From positions 1 to 64,000 of the forward strand of contig JACVZW010000075.1 of the NCBI GenBank assembly GCA_014654775.1: DNA of 64,000 nt, given 5' to 3'. The number at the start of each line of letters is the position of its first letter. The first letter of the stretch is position 1. This DNA is from Paracoccaceae bacterium (GTDB taxonomy: Bacteria > Pseudomonadota > Alphaproteobacteria > Rhodobacterales > Rhodobacteraceae). The translations under genes and the position numbers were made by a program. Below, one piece after another: positions 9,494 through 16,828 of this stretch. The notes beneath the pieces are model-generated. The model searched no databases and was not told where the DNA came from. It worked only from the letters and a program-made list of their open reading frames with translations.

Positions 9494-9902
9494 GGGCAAG
9501 GCGGACACGGGCCTGAAGGCCGGGTATCGCCATGGGATGGTTGAGAAAATCGTCGATGGGCATCAAGGCCCATCCCTGCCCTTCGCTGCCGAAGCGGACC
9601 TGCGAAACCTCGTCTCGCGTGATGTGACCGGCGAAAAAGACCGACCATTCTGTGGGGTTCAGCAGCGCGGGCTGGACGATGCGGAAGGTCAGGCGATCGA
9701 CGGTCAGGCGGAGACCGAATTCCTCCTCCACCTCGCGCAGGAGGCAGGCTTCGGGCGTTTCGCCACCGTCGCGGCCGCCGCCGGGCAAGTCCCACATCCC
9801 CGGCCAAGGCAGGCCGGGATGGGTGTCGCGCAAGCAGGCAAGAAGCGCGTCGCCGCAGAAGAGCGCGGCCTTGGCCCCGGCAAAGCCTGCCTCAGTTATC
9901 AT
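9468..9902 (-). CDS. Nudix hydrolase
   Basis: A 144-residue Nudix-fold pyrophosphohydrolase. The Nudix box is complete, running from GGGRDGGETPEACLLR into EVEEEFGL and matching GX5EX7REUXEEXGU with all metal-binding glutamates. The surrounding fold (LPWPGMWDLPGG, WSVFFAGHI) is like MutT/ADP-ribose-type enzymes. The substrate is not predictable. Its start overlaps the nfeD-like gene by 11 bases, so it is the last gene of an SPFH-NfeD-Nudix transcription unit. Its tail runs antisense into the end of pyrF. Confidence 0.92.
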   Translation of the reverse strand: MITEAGFAGAKAALFCGDALLACLRDTHPGLPWPGMWDLPGGGRDGGETPEACLLREVEEEFGLRLTVDRLTFRIVQPALLNPTEWSVFFAGHITRDEVSQVRFGSEGQGWALMPIDDFLNHPMAIPGLQARVRLALSAQAVPQ

Positions 9903-10164
9903 TGATATCGCGGTCCCAGACCTTCACCTGACCGCGACGTACCCCCATGGTGCGGCGCAGCGCGACCCATGCAACGAGGGAACAGAGCGCGAAGGTCAGG
10001 AACAGGAAGGCCGGGCCGCCGGAGAGGATATCAAGGCCGAGGAAGATGCCTGTCATCACCGCACCGATGGCAAAGCCGAGGAAGATGTAGCCGGGGACCA
10101 CCACCTCGAGCACACCGATCAGAAAGCCCGCGACGACCCAGATCCACCAGATGGACCACCACAT
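9892..10164 (-). CDS. NfeD-family small membrane protein
   Basis: A 90-residue inner-membrane protein with a Trp-rich start (MWWSIWWIWVVAG). Its three hydrophobic segments (about 5-27, 30-46 and 50-68) match the membrane part of NfeD. The C-terminal OB-fold of longer NfeD proteins is absent or very short (about 22 residues), the common short form. NfeD proteins partner SPFH/stomatin-like proteins in membrane microdomains. The upstream gene is such a protein, and the two are joined by a TGATG overlap at 10162-10166. Confidence 0.9.
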   Translation of the reverse strand: MWWSIWWIWVVAGFLIGVLEVVVPGYIFLGFAIGAVMTGIFLGLDILSGGPAFLFLTFALCSLVAWVALRRTMGVRRGQVKVWDRDINDN

Positions 10165-11042
10165 CAGGCTTTCCCCCGGACCAGCTTGAACGCGTCAGAG
10201 AAGGCCTCAAGCGCGCTGACGGGCAAGAGTATGGTTTGCTTGCCTTCACCCACGGCGACCTGTGAGAGCGCTTCCACCTGCTTCATGGCGATCTGATACT
10301 GCGCGGCTTCCAGCCCGTTTGCGGTGATGGCGCCTGCGATCACGCCCGTGGCGTAAGCTTCGGCATCTGCGGTGATGCGTTTTGCCTTGGCGGCCTGTTC
10401 GGCGGCGTAGAGATCACCGTCGGCGGCGAGTTCGACGGCGCGCTTCTTTCCTTCCGCCTCGGTCACCTGCGCGCGGCGGGCGCGTTCGGCGTTGAGCTGC
10501 TGAAGCATCGCGGCGCGGGTGGCATCGTCGAGATTGACGTCGAGGATTTCGGCGCGCGTCACCTCCACCCCCCAGTCATCCACCATCATGCGGACCTGTT
10601 CACGCACCCGTTCGATGAGTTGCGCGCGCCCCGACTGGACCTGATCGAGTTCAAGTTTCCCGATTTCCGACCGCACGATCCCGGCCACGGTGGTGGCGAT
10701 GGCGGCATCCACGTCCCGGATACGGTAGACGGTCTTTTCCGGTTCGGTGATGCGGTAGAAAACAGAGGTTTCCACCTTCACCAACACGTTGTCCGCGGTG
10801 ATGGCGTCCTGCGAGGCATTGGGCAACTGCCGTTCGAGGATGGAGATCTTGTGCGGCACGCGATCGAGGAAGGGGACGACGAAGTTGATCCCCGGCCCAA
10901 GGACCGCGCGCAGGCGGCCGAAGCGTTCGACCACATGCTTTTCGGATTGCGGGACGATCCGCACGCCGAGGAAGATGCAGAGGATGATGAAGATCGCGAT
11001 CGCAAGAAAGATGGCGTTGCCGCCGAAAAGTTCAGGCTCCAT
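10164..11042 (-). CDS. SPFH/Band 7 (stomatin-like) membrane protein
   Basis: A 292-residue member of the stomatin/prohibitin superfamily (paraslipin/QmcA type). An N-terminal transmembrane helix (about 9-27) is followed by the Band 7 domain (IVPQSEKHVVERFGR, GINFVVPFLDRV). A long Ala/Glu-rich coiled coil (about 170-250) comes next. Such proteins form oligomeric scaffolds on the membrane and often act with NfeD, encoded directly downstream. I chose the ATG at 11042 because AGGAGG lies 8 bases upstream. Longer in-frame starts, for example 11066, lack a ribosome site. Confidence 0.93.
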   Translation of the reverse strand: MEPELFGGNAIFLAIAIFIILCIFLGVRIVPQSEKHVVERFGRLRAVLGPGINFVVPFLDRVPHKISILERQLPNASQDAITADNVLVKVETSVFYRITEPEKTVYRIRDVDAAIATTVAGIVRSEIGKLELDQVQSGRAQLIERVREQVRMMVDDWGVEVTRAEILDVNLDDATRAAMLQQLNAERARRAQVTEAEGKKRAVELAADGDLYAAEQAAKAKRITADAEAYATGVIAGAITANGLEAAQYQIAMKQVEALSQVAVGEGKQTILLPVSALEAFSDAFKLVRGKA

Positions 11043-11146
11043 GCCCGCTGCCTCCTGAAAAACCATGGGCGAATCATGGGGGTTTGGCGGGCGGCGCGCA
11101 AGTGGCGGCCATGGACGGGCTGCGCGCTGCGGCGCATACTGTGGCC

Positions 11147-12400
11147 ATGCCTGCCCTTTGCCGCGATTGCCTGACCACTTTCGATGCCGGTGCGCGCTGC
11201 CCGGCCTGCCGCAGCCCGCGCGTATTGGCGCATCCCGAGCTGTTTGATCTGTCGATCGCGCATATGGATTGCGATGCCTTTTATGCGAGCGTGGAAAAGC
11301 GGGACAATCCCGACCTGCGCGACAAGGCGCTGATCGTGGGGGGCGGCACGCGGGGGGTTGTTTCAACCTGCTGTTATATCGCGCGAATTTCGGGCGTGCG
11401 GTCGGCGATGCCGATGTTTCAGGCGCTGAAGCTGTGCCCGGAGGCGGTGGTGGTGAAACCGCGGATGGCGGTCTATGCGGCGGAAAGCCGGAAAATACGG
11501 GCGATGATGGAGGAATTGACGCCCGACATCGAACCGCTGTCGCTGGACGAGGCGTTTCTCGACCTGTCGGGGACAGCGCGGCTGCATGGGGCGCCGCCTG
11601 CCGTGATGCTGGCGCGGCTGGTGCGGCGGATGGAGGAGGAGTTGGGGCTGACCGGGTCTATCGGTCTGAGTCATAACAAGTTTCTGGCGAAGATTGCCTC
11701 GGACCTCGACAAGCCCAAGGGGTTTTCGGTGATCGGGCGGGCGGAGACGCAGGCCTTTCTGACGGCGAAACCGGTTCGGATCATCTGGGGGGTCGGGACG
11801 GCCACGCAGGCCGCGCTGGAGGCGGCTGGGATACGGACCATCGCGGACCTGCTGCGTTGGGAACGGGTTGATCTGGTGGCGCGGTTCGGAAGCATGGGGG
11901 ACCGGCTTTATCATTTGGCGCGCGGACAAGATCAGCGTCGCGTCAGCCGGGACGAGGTGCCGAAGTCGATCAGCAAGGAGACGACGTTCAACGAAGATAC
12001 CGGCGATCCGGATATCTTGGACGGCCATATCTGGCGGCTGGCGGAACAGGTGGCGGATCGGGCGAAGGCCAAGGCATTGGCCGGGCGGGTGGTGGTGCTG
12101 AAGCTGAAACGTGATGATTTCCAGACGGTTACGCGGCGGCACGCCTTGGGCGATGCGACGCAGATGGCGGACCGCATCTATCGCGCGGCGCGGGACTTGT
12201 TCGATCACGCGGGGGCGAAGGGGCCATTCCGGCTGATCGGGGTGGGGATCGCGGATCTGGTGGACGAGGATCAGGCGGATCGGTCGGGCGACCTGCTGGA
12301 CCCGGAGGCAGGCAGGCGCGCAAAGGCGGAACGGGCGGCGGATGCGATCCGCGCGAGGTTCGGGAAGGATGCGATCATCAAGGGGCGAAGCCTGCGCTGA
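11147..12400 (+). CDS. dinB: DNA polymerase IV with N-terminal zinc-ribbon-like motif
   Basis: Y-family translesion polymerase of 417 residues. Palm-domain motifs are intact: AHMDCDAFYASVE (first metal Asp, steric-gate region), SLDEAFLDLSG (catalytic Asp-Glu) and SIGLSHNKFLAKIASDLDKPKG. These are followed by helix-hairpin-helix and little-finger regions. Ahead of the polymerase the first 30 residues hold CRDC and CPAC, a possible four-cysteine zinc ribbon. I took the start at MPALCRDC. Upstream in-frame ATGs only add non-conserved sequence. The gene is divergent from the SPFH gene across about 100 bases, and I saw no convincing LexA box there by eye. Confidence 0.95.
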   Translation: MPALCRDCLTTFDAGARCPACRSPRVLAHPELFDLSIAHMDCDAFYASVEKRDNPDLRDKALIVGGGTRGVVSTCCYIARISGVRSAMPMFQALKLCPEAVVVKPRMAVYAAESRKIRAMMEELTPDIEPLSLDEAFLDLSGTARLHGAPPAVMLARLVRRMEEELGLTGSIGLSHNKFLAKIASDLDKPKGFSVIGRAETQAFLTAKPVRIIWGVGTATQAALEAAGIRTIADLLRWERVDLVARFGSMGDRLYHLARGQDQRRVSRDEVPKSISKETTFNEDTGDPDILDGHIWRLAEQVADRAKAKALAGRVVVLKLKRDDFQTVTRRHALGDATQMADRIYRAARDLFDHAGAKGPFRLIGVGIADLVDEDQADRSGDLLDPEAGRRAKAERAADAIRARFGKDAIIKGRSLR

Positions 12401-12409
12401 AGCCGCGCC

Positions 12410-13270
12410 TTACTCTGCCGCAAGCGACATGCGGCCCGCCTGCGGGGCGGTGATGTCGGCGATGACGCGGGTCATAAGCCGTTGGAAATCCTTGAAATCC
12501 GATTTCGGCTCGATACGGGATTCGTCCATATAGAGGGCGCGGTCGATCTCGATCTGAACGACGTGCTGCTGGCGCGAGGGGCGGCCATAGGCTTGGGCGA
12601 TATAGGCCCCGGCGAAGGGGGCGTTGCGGGCAGTGCGCAGCCCTGCAGCAGCGAAGGCCTGTTCGATACGGTCCACCACATCGCGGGCGGCGGCGGCACC
12701 GAAACGGTCGCCCAGCACCACGTCCGGGCGGGGATAGCCGGGGCGGGAATGTGCCTCGATCGCCTCATGCGGCATGGAGTGGCAATCGATCAGGATGGCG
12801 TGACCGAATTGCGCAAGGCTTTCATCCAGAAGGATTTTCAGTGCGGCGTGATAGGGGTTCCAGACAGTCTGGATGCGCCGCTCTGCCTCGGCCCGCGGGA
12901 GTTTGCCACGATAGATGGCGCGGCCGCCTGCGACGACGCGGGGGATCACCCCAAGGCCGGAGGAGACGCGGGGGTTGTGGGGGGCGCGGTCGATGCCTTC
13001 GATCACGGCCGGATCAAGTTCGTCCGCGGCGCGGTTGAGGTCGATATAGGCGCGCGGGATGCGGGCGGCGAGGAGCGGCGCGCCATGCGACGGGGCGGCG
13101 GCGAACAGGTGGTCGACGAAGGCATCTTCCGAGGAGCGGATCGTGTGGCGATCCAGAAGGCTTTGCGAAACAAAGCTTTGCGGGTAGTCAGCCCCGGAAT
13201 GGGGCGACGAGAAGACCACCGGGGTGGTCCGGCGGCGGGGGAGGTGCAGGGTGTAGGCGTCGCTTTGCAT
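12410..13270 (-). CDS. N-formylglutamate amidohydrolase
   Basis: A 286-residue metal-dependent hydrolase of the N-formylglutamate amidohydrolase (HutG-like) family, which releases formate and glutamate in histidine breakdown. Family signatures include VVFSSPHSGADYP near the N-terminus, RAYIDLNRAADELDP, NPYHAALK and ILIDCHSMP. The QIEIDRALYMDE block near the end is also typical. No other hut gene is in the window, so the pathway link rests on family membership and the enzyme may act on a related N-acyl amino acid. It is convergent with dinB, with 9 bases between stops. Confidence 0.9.
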   Translation of the reverse strand: MQSDAYTLHLPRRRTTPVVFSSPHSGADYPQSFVSQSLLDRHTIRSSEDAFVDHLFAAAPSHGAPLLAARIPRAYIDLNRAADELDPAVIEGIDRAPHNPRVSSGLGVIPRVVAGGRAIYRGKLPRAEAERRIQTVWNPYHAALKILLDESLAQFGHAILIDCHSMPHEAIEAHSRPGYPRPDVVLGDRFGAAAARDVVDRIEQAFAAAGLRTARNAPFAGAYIAQAYGRPSRQQHVVQIEIDRALYMDESRIEPKSDFKDFQRLMTRVIADITAPQAGRMSLAAE

Positions 13271-13310
13271 GTCTCAGATATAGCCGTGTTTTCCCGGATG
13301 CCAAAACCCC

Positions 13311-13339
13311 TTGAACCTATGGGCGACTCCTTTTATAGA
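13311..13339 (+). promoter_or_regulatory. Sigma-70-type promoter for tRNA-Val (and rpmJ)
   Basis: TTGAAC (13311-13316), an exact 17-base spacer and TATAGA (13334-13339) make a near-consensus housekeeping promoter. The predicted start is near 13346, about 60 bases ahead of tRNA-Val. The GC-rich bases after the -10 (CCCCACGACC) resemble a stringent-type discriminator, as expected for tRNA genes. Confidence 0.75.
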
Positions 13340-13349
13340 CCCCACGACC

Positions 13350-13378
13350 GACGCGGACCCGCCCGCGTCCTTTTGTTT
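13350..13378 (+). terminator. Terminator-like hairpin in the tRNA-Val leader
   Basis: A 7-bp GC stem (GACGCGG / CCGCGTC, 13350-13356 with 13363-13369) with a 6-base loop is followed by CTTTTGTTTT. By form it is a rho-independent terminator, yet it sits between the promoter at 13311-13339 and tRNA-Val. No plus-strand gene lies immediately upstream to be terminated. It may be a leader attenuator or part of a very short RNA. Confidence 0.55.
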
Positions 13379-13407
13379 TGGGAACGGGCGGATATGTGAA
13401 GGAACGT

Positions 13408-13482
13408 GGGCGGTTAGCTCAGCGGTAGAGCACTACGTTGACATCGTAGTGGCCACTGGTTCGATCCCAGTACCGCCCACCA
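13408..13482 (+). tRNA. tRNA-Val (GAC)
   Basis: A 75-base tRNA including an encoded CCA. The 7-bp acceptor stem is GGGCGGT / ACCGCCC. The anticodon arm is CTACG-TTGACAT-CGTAG, giving anticodon GAC (valine). The T arm is CTGGTTCGATCCCAG. No terminator separates it from rpmJ 70 bases downstream, so the two may share a transcript. Confidence 0.97.
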
Positions 13483-13552
13483 TTTCGCCGTTTTCCGCAA
13501 GGGAAACATCAAGGATTTCAAGGCGCTGCGCGCCGCGAATGGGAGAAGAACG

Positions 13553-13678
13553 ATGAAGGTTGCGAACTCGCTCCGCTCGCTCAAGACGCGTCATCGCGAT
13601 TGCCAGGTCGTGCGCCGCAAAGGCCGCGTCTATGTGATCAACAAGACGCAGAAGCGGTACAAGGCCCGTCAGGGCTGA
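13553..13678 (+). CDS. rpmJ: 50S ribosomal protein L36, cysteine-poor form
   Basis: A 41-residue, strongly basic ribosomal protein starting [14 protein letters not shown] and ending [11 protein letters not shown]. It has only one cysteine (HRDCQVV), so it is the zinc-free form of L36 in place of the four-ligand zinc-ribbon form. This form is usual in alphaproteobacteria. GGGAGAAG lies about 5 bases before the ATG. It sits downstream of tRNA-Val and ahead of a strong terminator, and not in a large ribosomal operon. Confidence 0.96.
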   Translation: MKVANSLRSLKTRHRDCQVVRRKGRVYVINKTQKRYKARQG

Positions 13679-13703
13679 TCTTTTCCGGGTGACCGGAGGA
13701 CAG

Positions 13704-13731
13704 GGCCGCCCGGTGGGCGGCCTTTTGTTTT
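13704..13731 (+). terminator. Rho-independent terminator of rpmJ
   Basis: An 8-bp stem GGCCGCCC / GGGCGGCC (13704-13711 with 13715-13722) with a 3-base loop is followed by TTTTGTTTT. It closes the tRNA-Val/rpmJ unit. Confidence 0.93.
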
Positions 13732-13784
13732 GCCCGTTGCAAGTGACTGGGAACGCTGCATTAATCCGGACCAAAGACCGAAAA

Positions 13785-13839
13785 CGGCTGTGCCCTGTTT
13801 TGTGCCGCCTTTTGTGCAGCAAACTGTGGGCACGCAGCG
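13785..13839 (+). repeat. 55-bp dispersed element, copy A (12-bp periodic)
   Basis: Copy A of an element found again at 43770-43824, with 50 of 55 bases identical. TGTG(C) recurs at 13789, 13801, 13813 and 13825, exactly every 12 bases. It lies between the rpmJ terminator and the PaiB-like gene, ending about 55 bases before that ATG, so it could be an upstream regulatory array. In one plus-strand frame it reads as Cys every fourth residue. There is no ATG, GTG or TTG after the TAA at 13762 to start such a peptide. Confidence 0.75.
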
Positions 13840-13893
13840 CACGGTGGGGTGCGCGTTAAGTTAAACAGCGCGAATCGTTTGGAGGACCCCGAA

Positions 13894-14505
13894 ATGCATC
13901 CCAATCCCGCCTTTCGGGGCACGCCTGAGGAGGAGAATCTGCGGTTCGCGGCCGCACGGGGCTTTGGCATGCTGTGCGTGAATGGCACGGCGGGGCCGGT
14001 GGCCGCGCATGTGCCCTTTGTGATGGCAGGGGCGCGGGTGGTGGAGGTGCATCTGGCGCGGTCCAATGCCGTGGCGCGGATGGCTTTGCCTGCGCCTGCG
14101 CTGCTGGCCGTGCAAGGGCCGGATGCCTATGTCTCGCCCGACTGGTACGGGGTGCCGGATCAGGTGCCGACGTGGAATTACGTGGCGGTGCATCTGCGGG
14201 GCGTCCTGTCACCGATGCCGGGGGCGGAATTGGAGCCGCAGGTGGATGCGCTGTCGGCGGAGTTCGAGGGGCGGATCGCGGGCAAGCGGCCTTGGACCAA
14301 GCACAAGATGGGCGACGGGGTGATGGAGCGGATGATGCGGGGCATCCTGCCTTTCCGTCTCGAGGTGACGGAGGTTGAAGGGACGTGGAAGCTGAACCAG
14401 AACAAGACAGCAGAGGCGCGGGCGGGGGTGATCGCGGCGCTGGAGGCGCAAGGCGGCATGGCGGCGGAGATGGCGCGGTTGATGCGGGACGTGGCGGCGG
14501 GGTGA
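13894..14505 (+). CDS. PaiB-like FMN-binding protein
   Basis: A 203-residue member of the PaiB / FMN-binding split-barrel family, often annotated as a negative transcriptional regulator. Blocks such as GFGMLCVNG, AHVPFVM, HLARSNAVAR, YVSPDWYG and VPTWNYVAVHLRG are typical. WKLNQNKT near the C-terminus is a family hallmark. It has no recognisable helix-turn-helix, so a flavin- or heme-related enzymatic role is as likely as DNA binding. The ATG at 13894 is supported by GGAGG 8 bases upstream. The frame stays open into the repeat just upstream but has no good start there. Confidence 0.9.
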   Translation: MHPNPAFRGTPEEENLRFAAARGFGMLCVNGTAGPVAAHVPFVMAGARVVEVHLARSNAVARMALPAPALLAVQGPDAYVSPDWYGVPDQVPTWNYVAVHLRGVLSPMPGAELEPQVDALSAEFEGRIAGKRPWTKHKMGDGVMERMMRGILPFRLEVTEVEGTWKLNQNKTAEARAGVIAALEAQGGMAAEMARLMRDVAAG

Positions 14506-14616
14506 ACCCCGCCCCACGGGTTGGGACGGGTGAGGGATCGCGCGAGATGGGCCGGATGGCCCATCCTACGTCCCCATGCATGACCTTGTGACCTTGCACC
14601 CGGTTCAGCCGGGGCT

Positions 14617-14640
14617 GTGAGTATTTGGGCCAAGATGAAG
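14617..14640 (+). repeat. Rhodobacterales intergenic repeat, copy 1
   Basis: GTGAGTATTTGGGCCAAGAT followed by GAAG. Related copies lie at 22581-22604 and, inverted, at 42126-42150, sharing the core TATTTG, a GRSMMAGA-like stretch and GATGA. Elements of this kind are scattered in intergenic DNA of Rhodobacterales. The 14506-14771 gap holds nothing else I recognise. Confidence 0.6.
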
Positions 14641-14771
14641 GGGTAAGGTCGGTCTGGCCTTGCGGGCCGGGCGCGCGCTGGGGGTGGACTGGCGGCGTCT
14701 GGCTGTGGAAATCGCTTTGCCCGAAGGCAGGGCGGGCCTAGGGTCGGGGCAAAATCGACGGAGCCTGTGAC

Positions 14772-15377
14772 ATGCGTCTCTATTTCTCGCCCACCTCGCC
14801 CTATGTGCGGAAGGTCATGGTCCTGCTGCATGAGACCGGGCAATTGCCTCAGGTGGAGCTTGTCACGGGATCGGGCAGCCCGGTCGATCCCGGCACGGCG
14901 CCGTTGGAGGCCAATCCCCTTGGCAAGGTGCCCGCGCTGGAGCGGCCGGATGGGCCTGCGCTGTATGACAGCCGGGTGATTTGCCGATACCTCGATGCAA
15001 GGGCGGACGCGGGGCTTTACCCCGAAGGCGCGCGACTTTGGGACACGCTGACGGTGGAGGCGACGGGGGACGGCATCCTCGATGCGGCACTGCTGATGGT
15101 TTATGAGGGGCGGCTGCGCCCGGAAGAGCTGCGCTTTGCCCCTTGGGTGGAGGGGCAATGGGCCAAGGTGGACCGGGCGCTGGATGTGCTGGAGACGCGC
15201 TGGCTGGCGCATCTGCGGGGGCCGCTGGATGCCGGACAGATCGCCGTGGGTTGCGCGTTGGGGTATCTGGATTTCCGCCACGGCGCGCGGGGCTGGCGGG
15301 CGGGGCGGCCGGGGCTGGCGGCGTGGTTCGACAGCTTTGCGGCGCGGCCTTCGATCATGGCGACGCTGCCCGTCTGA
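14772..15377 (+). CDS. Glutathione S-transferase family protein
   Basis: A 201-residue cytoplasmic GST-fold protein. The thioredoxin-like N-domain starts MRLYFSPTSPYVRKVMVLLHE, with the SPYVRKV region at the active site. It includes NPLGKVPALE (cis-Pro loop) and a YDSRVICRYLD block that binds the glutathione gamma-glutamyl group. An all-helical C-domain follows. The length is typical. The substrate is unknown. It is followed after one base by the LysE gene, so the two are probably co-transcribed. Confidence 0.92.
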   Translation: MRLYFSPTSPYVRKVMVLLHETGQLPQVELVTGSGSPVDPGTAPLEANPLGKVPALERPDGPALYDSRVICRYLDARADAGLYPEGARLWDTLTVEATGDGILDAALLMVYEGRLRPEELRFAPWVEGQWAKVDRALDVLETRWLAHLRGPLDAGQIAVGCALGYLDFRHGARGWRAGRPGLAAWFDSFAARPSIMATLPV

Positions 15378-15378
15378 C

Positions 15379-16014
15379 ATGAGCCTGCCTTTCGGCGCCT
15401 TCGTCACGGTCTGGCTGTTTCTGGCGGCCAACATCGCCTCGCCGGGGCCGAATGTGTTGAACACCGTGGCGCTGGCGATGGGATCGGGGCGGCGGGCGGG
15501 GTTCGGATCGGCCTGCGGGGTGGGGCTGGGCATCGGGCTGTGGTGCCTGTCGATGCTGCTGGGGCTTGCGGCGGTGATTGCACTTCTGCCTTGGGCGGCG
15601 GAGGCGCTGCGCTGGACGGCGGTGGGGCTGCTGCTGCTGTTCTCGATCCGCTATCTGCGCGGCGCGTGGGCCGGATACCGGGCGCGGGGGATGCCCTTGC
15701 CAGAAGGACAGCGGGGCGCAGGCTTTGCCACTGGGTTCCGGCGGGCGCTGGCGGTGATCGCGGTCAATCCCAAGGCCCTGACCAGCTGGCTGGCGGTGAT
15801 GGGGATGTTCCCCGTGGCCGAGGCCGGGGCGGGGGATGTGGCGATCTTGTGTGCCGGCGCGTGCCTGCTGTCCTTTTCGATTCACGGCATCTACATGATT
15901 CTCTTCTCAACTGCCCCGGCATTGCGGTTCTATCTGCGGGCGGGATGGCTGTTGCAGGCGGCGGCAGGGGTTCTGTTCGCAGGGTTTGCGCTACGACTTG
16001 TCGCAGGGGGTTGA
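15379..16014 (+). CDS. LysE-family amino-acid/metabolite exporter
   Basis: A 211-residue inner-membrane protein with about six hydrophobic helices. It is of the LysE/RhtB type, which exports amino acids or small metabolites. The family motif appears near the N-terminus as NIASPGPNVLNTVALAMGSG, and the mid-protein VNPKALTSWLAVMGMF matches the conserved NPK region. I placed the start at 15379 because this ATG immediately follows the GST stop (TGACATGAG) and begins the conserved N-terminus. The substrate is not predictable. Confidence 0.92.
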   Translation: MSLPFGAFVTVWLFLAANIASPGPNVLNTVALAMGSGRRAGFGSACGVGLGIGLWCLSMLLGLAAVIALLPWAAEALRWTAVGLLLLFSIRYLRGAWAGYRARGMPLPEGQRGAGFATGFRRALAVIAVNPKALTSWLAVMGMFPVAEAGAGDVAILCAGACLLSFSIHGIYMILFSTAPALRFYLRAGWLLQAAAGVLFAGFALRLVAGG

Positions 16015-16255
16015 GCGGAAAAGCTGCCGTTCCATCCTCTGCGGCATGCCCGTGGCAGGTGAAGGCGTCGTTAGCGCGCCAAAGCGGCCACAGAACGTGC
16101 ATTTCCGCAGGCTTTGGCCCGGTCTGCGCCCGTTTGTCCGCTGGACGATCCGGCGCGCCTTGTCTAAAAGCCGCCCGGCAAGGCTGCAGGTGACTGCGGC
16201 CCCATCGACAATGGGTCGCGGGACGCCCCCGCGCCTGTGAAAGGGAGAAGATCTC

Positions 16256-16816
16256 GTGTCCCACGCTGAAGAGAACGCAGGTACCCGGCGGGATTTCCTG
16301 TACTATGCGACGGCAGGGGCCGGTGCGGTTGCCACGGGCGCCGCGGTCTGGCCGCTGATCAACCAGATGAACCCCTCGGCCGATGTTCAGGCGCTGTCGT
16401 CGATCTTCGTCGACGTGTCGGGCGTCGAGGTCGGCACGCAGTTGACGGTGAAGTGGCTGGGCAAGCCCGTCTTCATCCGTCGCCGGACGCCGGAAGAGAT
16501 TGAGGCGGCGCGCGCCGTGGCGCTGACCGATCTGGTTGATCCGCTGTCGGACAATGCCAACAAGCCGGGGTCTGACGCCGCGGACGAGAACCGCTCGCTG
16601 GACGAGGCGGGCGAGTGGCTGGTGATGATGGGGGTGTGCACCCATCTGGGCTGCGTGCCGCTGGGGGATGGCGCCGGGGAGTTCGGCGGCTGGTTCTGCC
16701 CCTGCCACGGGTCGCATTACGATACGTCGGGCCGCATCCGCAAAGGGCCTGCGCCGCGCAACCTGCCGGTGCCGGTGGCGACCTTCGAAGACGAAACCAC
16801 GATCAAGCTCGGGTAA
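16256..16816 (+). CDS. petA: Ubiquinol-cytochrome c reductase Rieske iron-sulfur subunit
   Basis: Rieske [2Fe-2S] subunit of the cytochrome bc1 complex, carrying electrons from quinol to cytochrome c1. The 186-residue protein begins at GTG 16256 behind AAGGGAGAAG. An N-terminal Tat-type anchor reads [20 protein letters not shown]. The cluster motifs CTHLGC and CPCHGSHYD supply the two Cys and two His ligands plus the disulfide cysteines. The length fits the family. It is the first gene of petABC, with about 240 bases of non-coding sequence upstream in which I could not single out a promoter. Confidence 0.97.
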   Translation: MSHAEENAGTRRDFLYYATAGAGAVATGAAVWPLINQMNPSADVQALSSIFVDVSGVEVGTQLTVKWLGKPVFIRRRTPEEIEAARAVALTDLVDPLSDNANKPGSDAADENRSLDEAGEWLVMMGVCTHLGCVPLGDGAGEFGGWFCPCHGSHYDTSGRIRKGPAPRNLPVPVATFEDETTIKLG

Positions 16817-16828
16817 GGAACAGAACAG

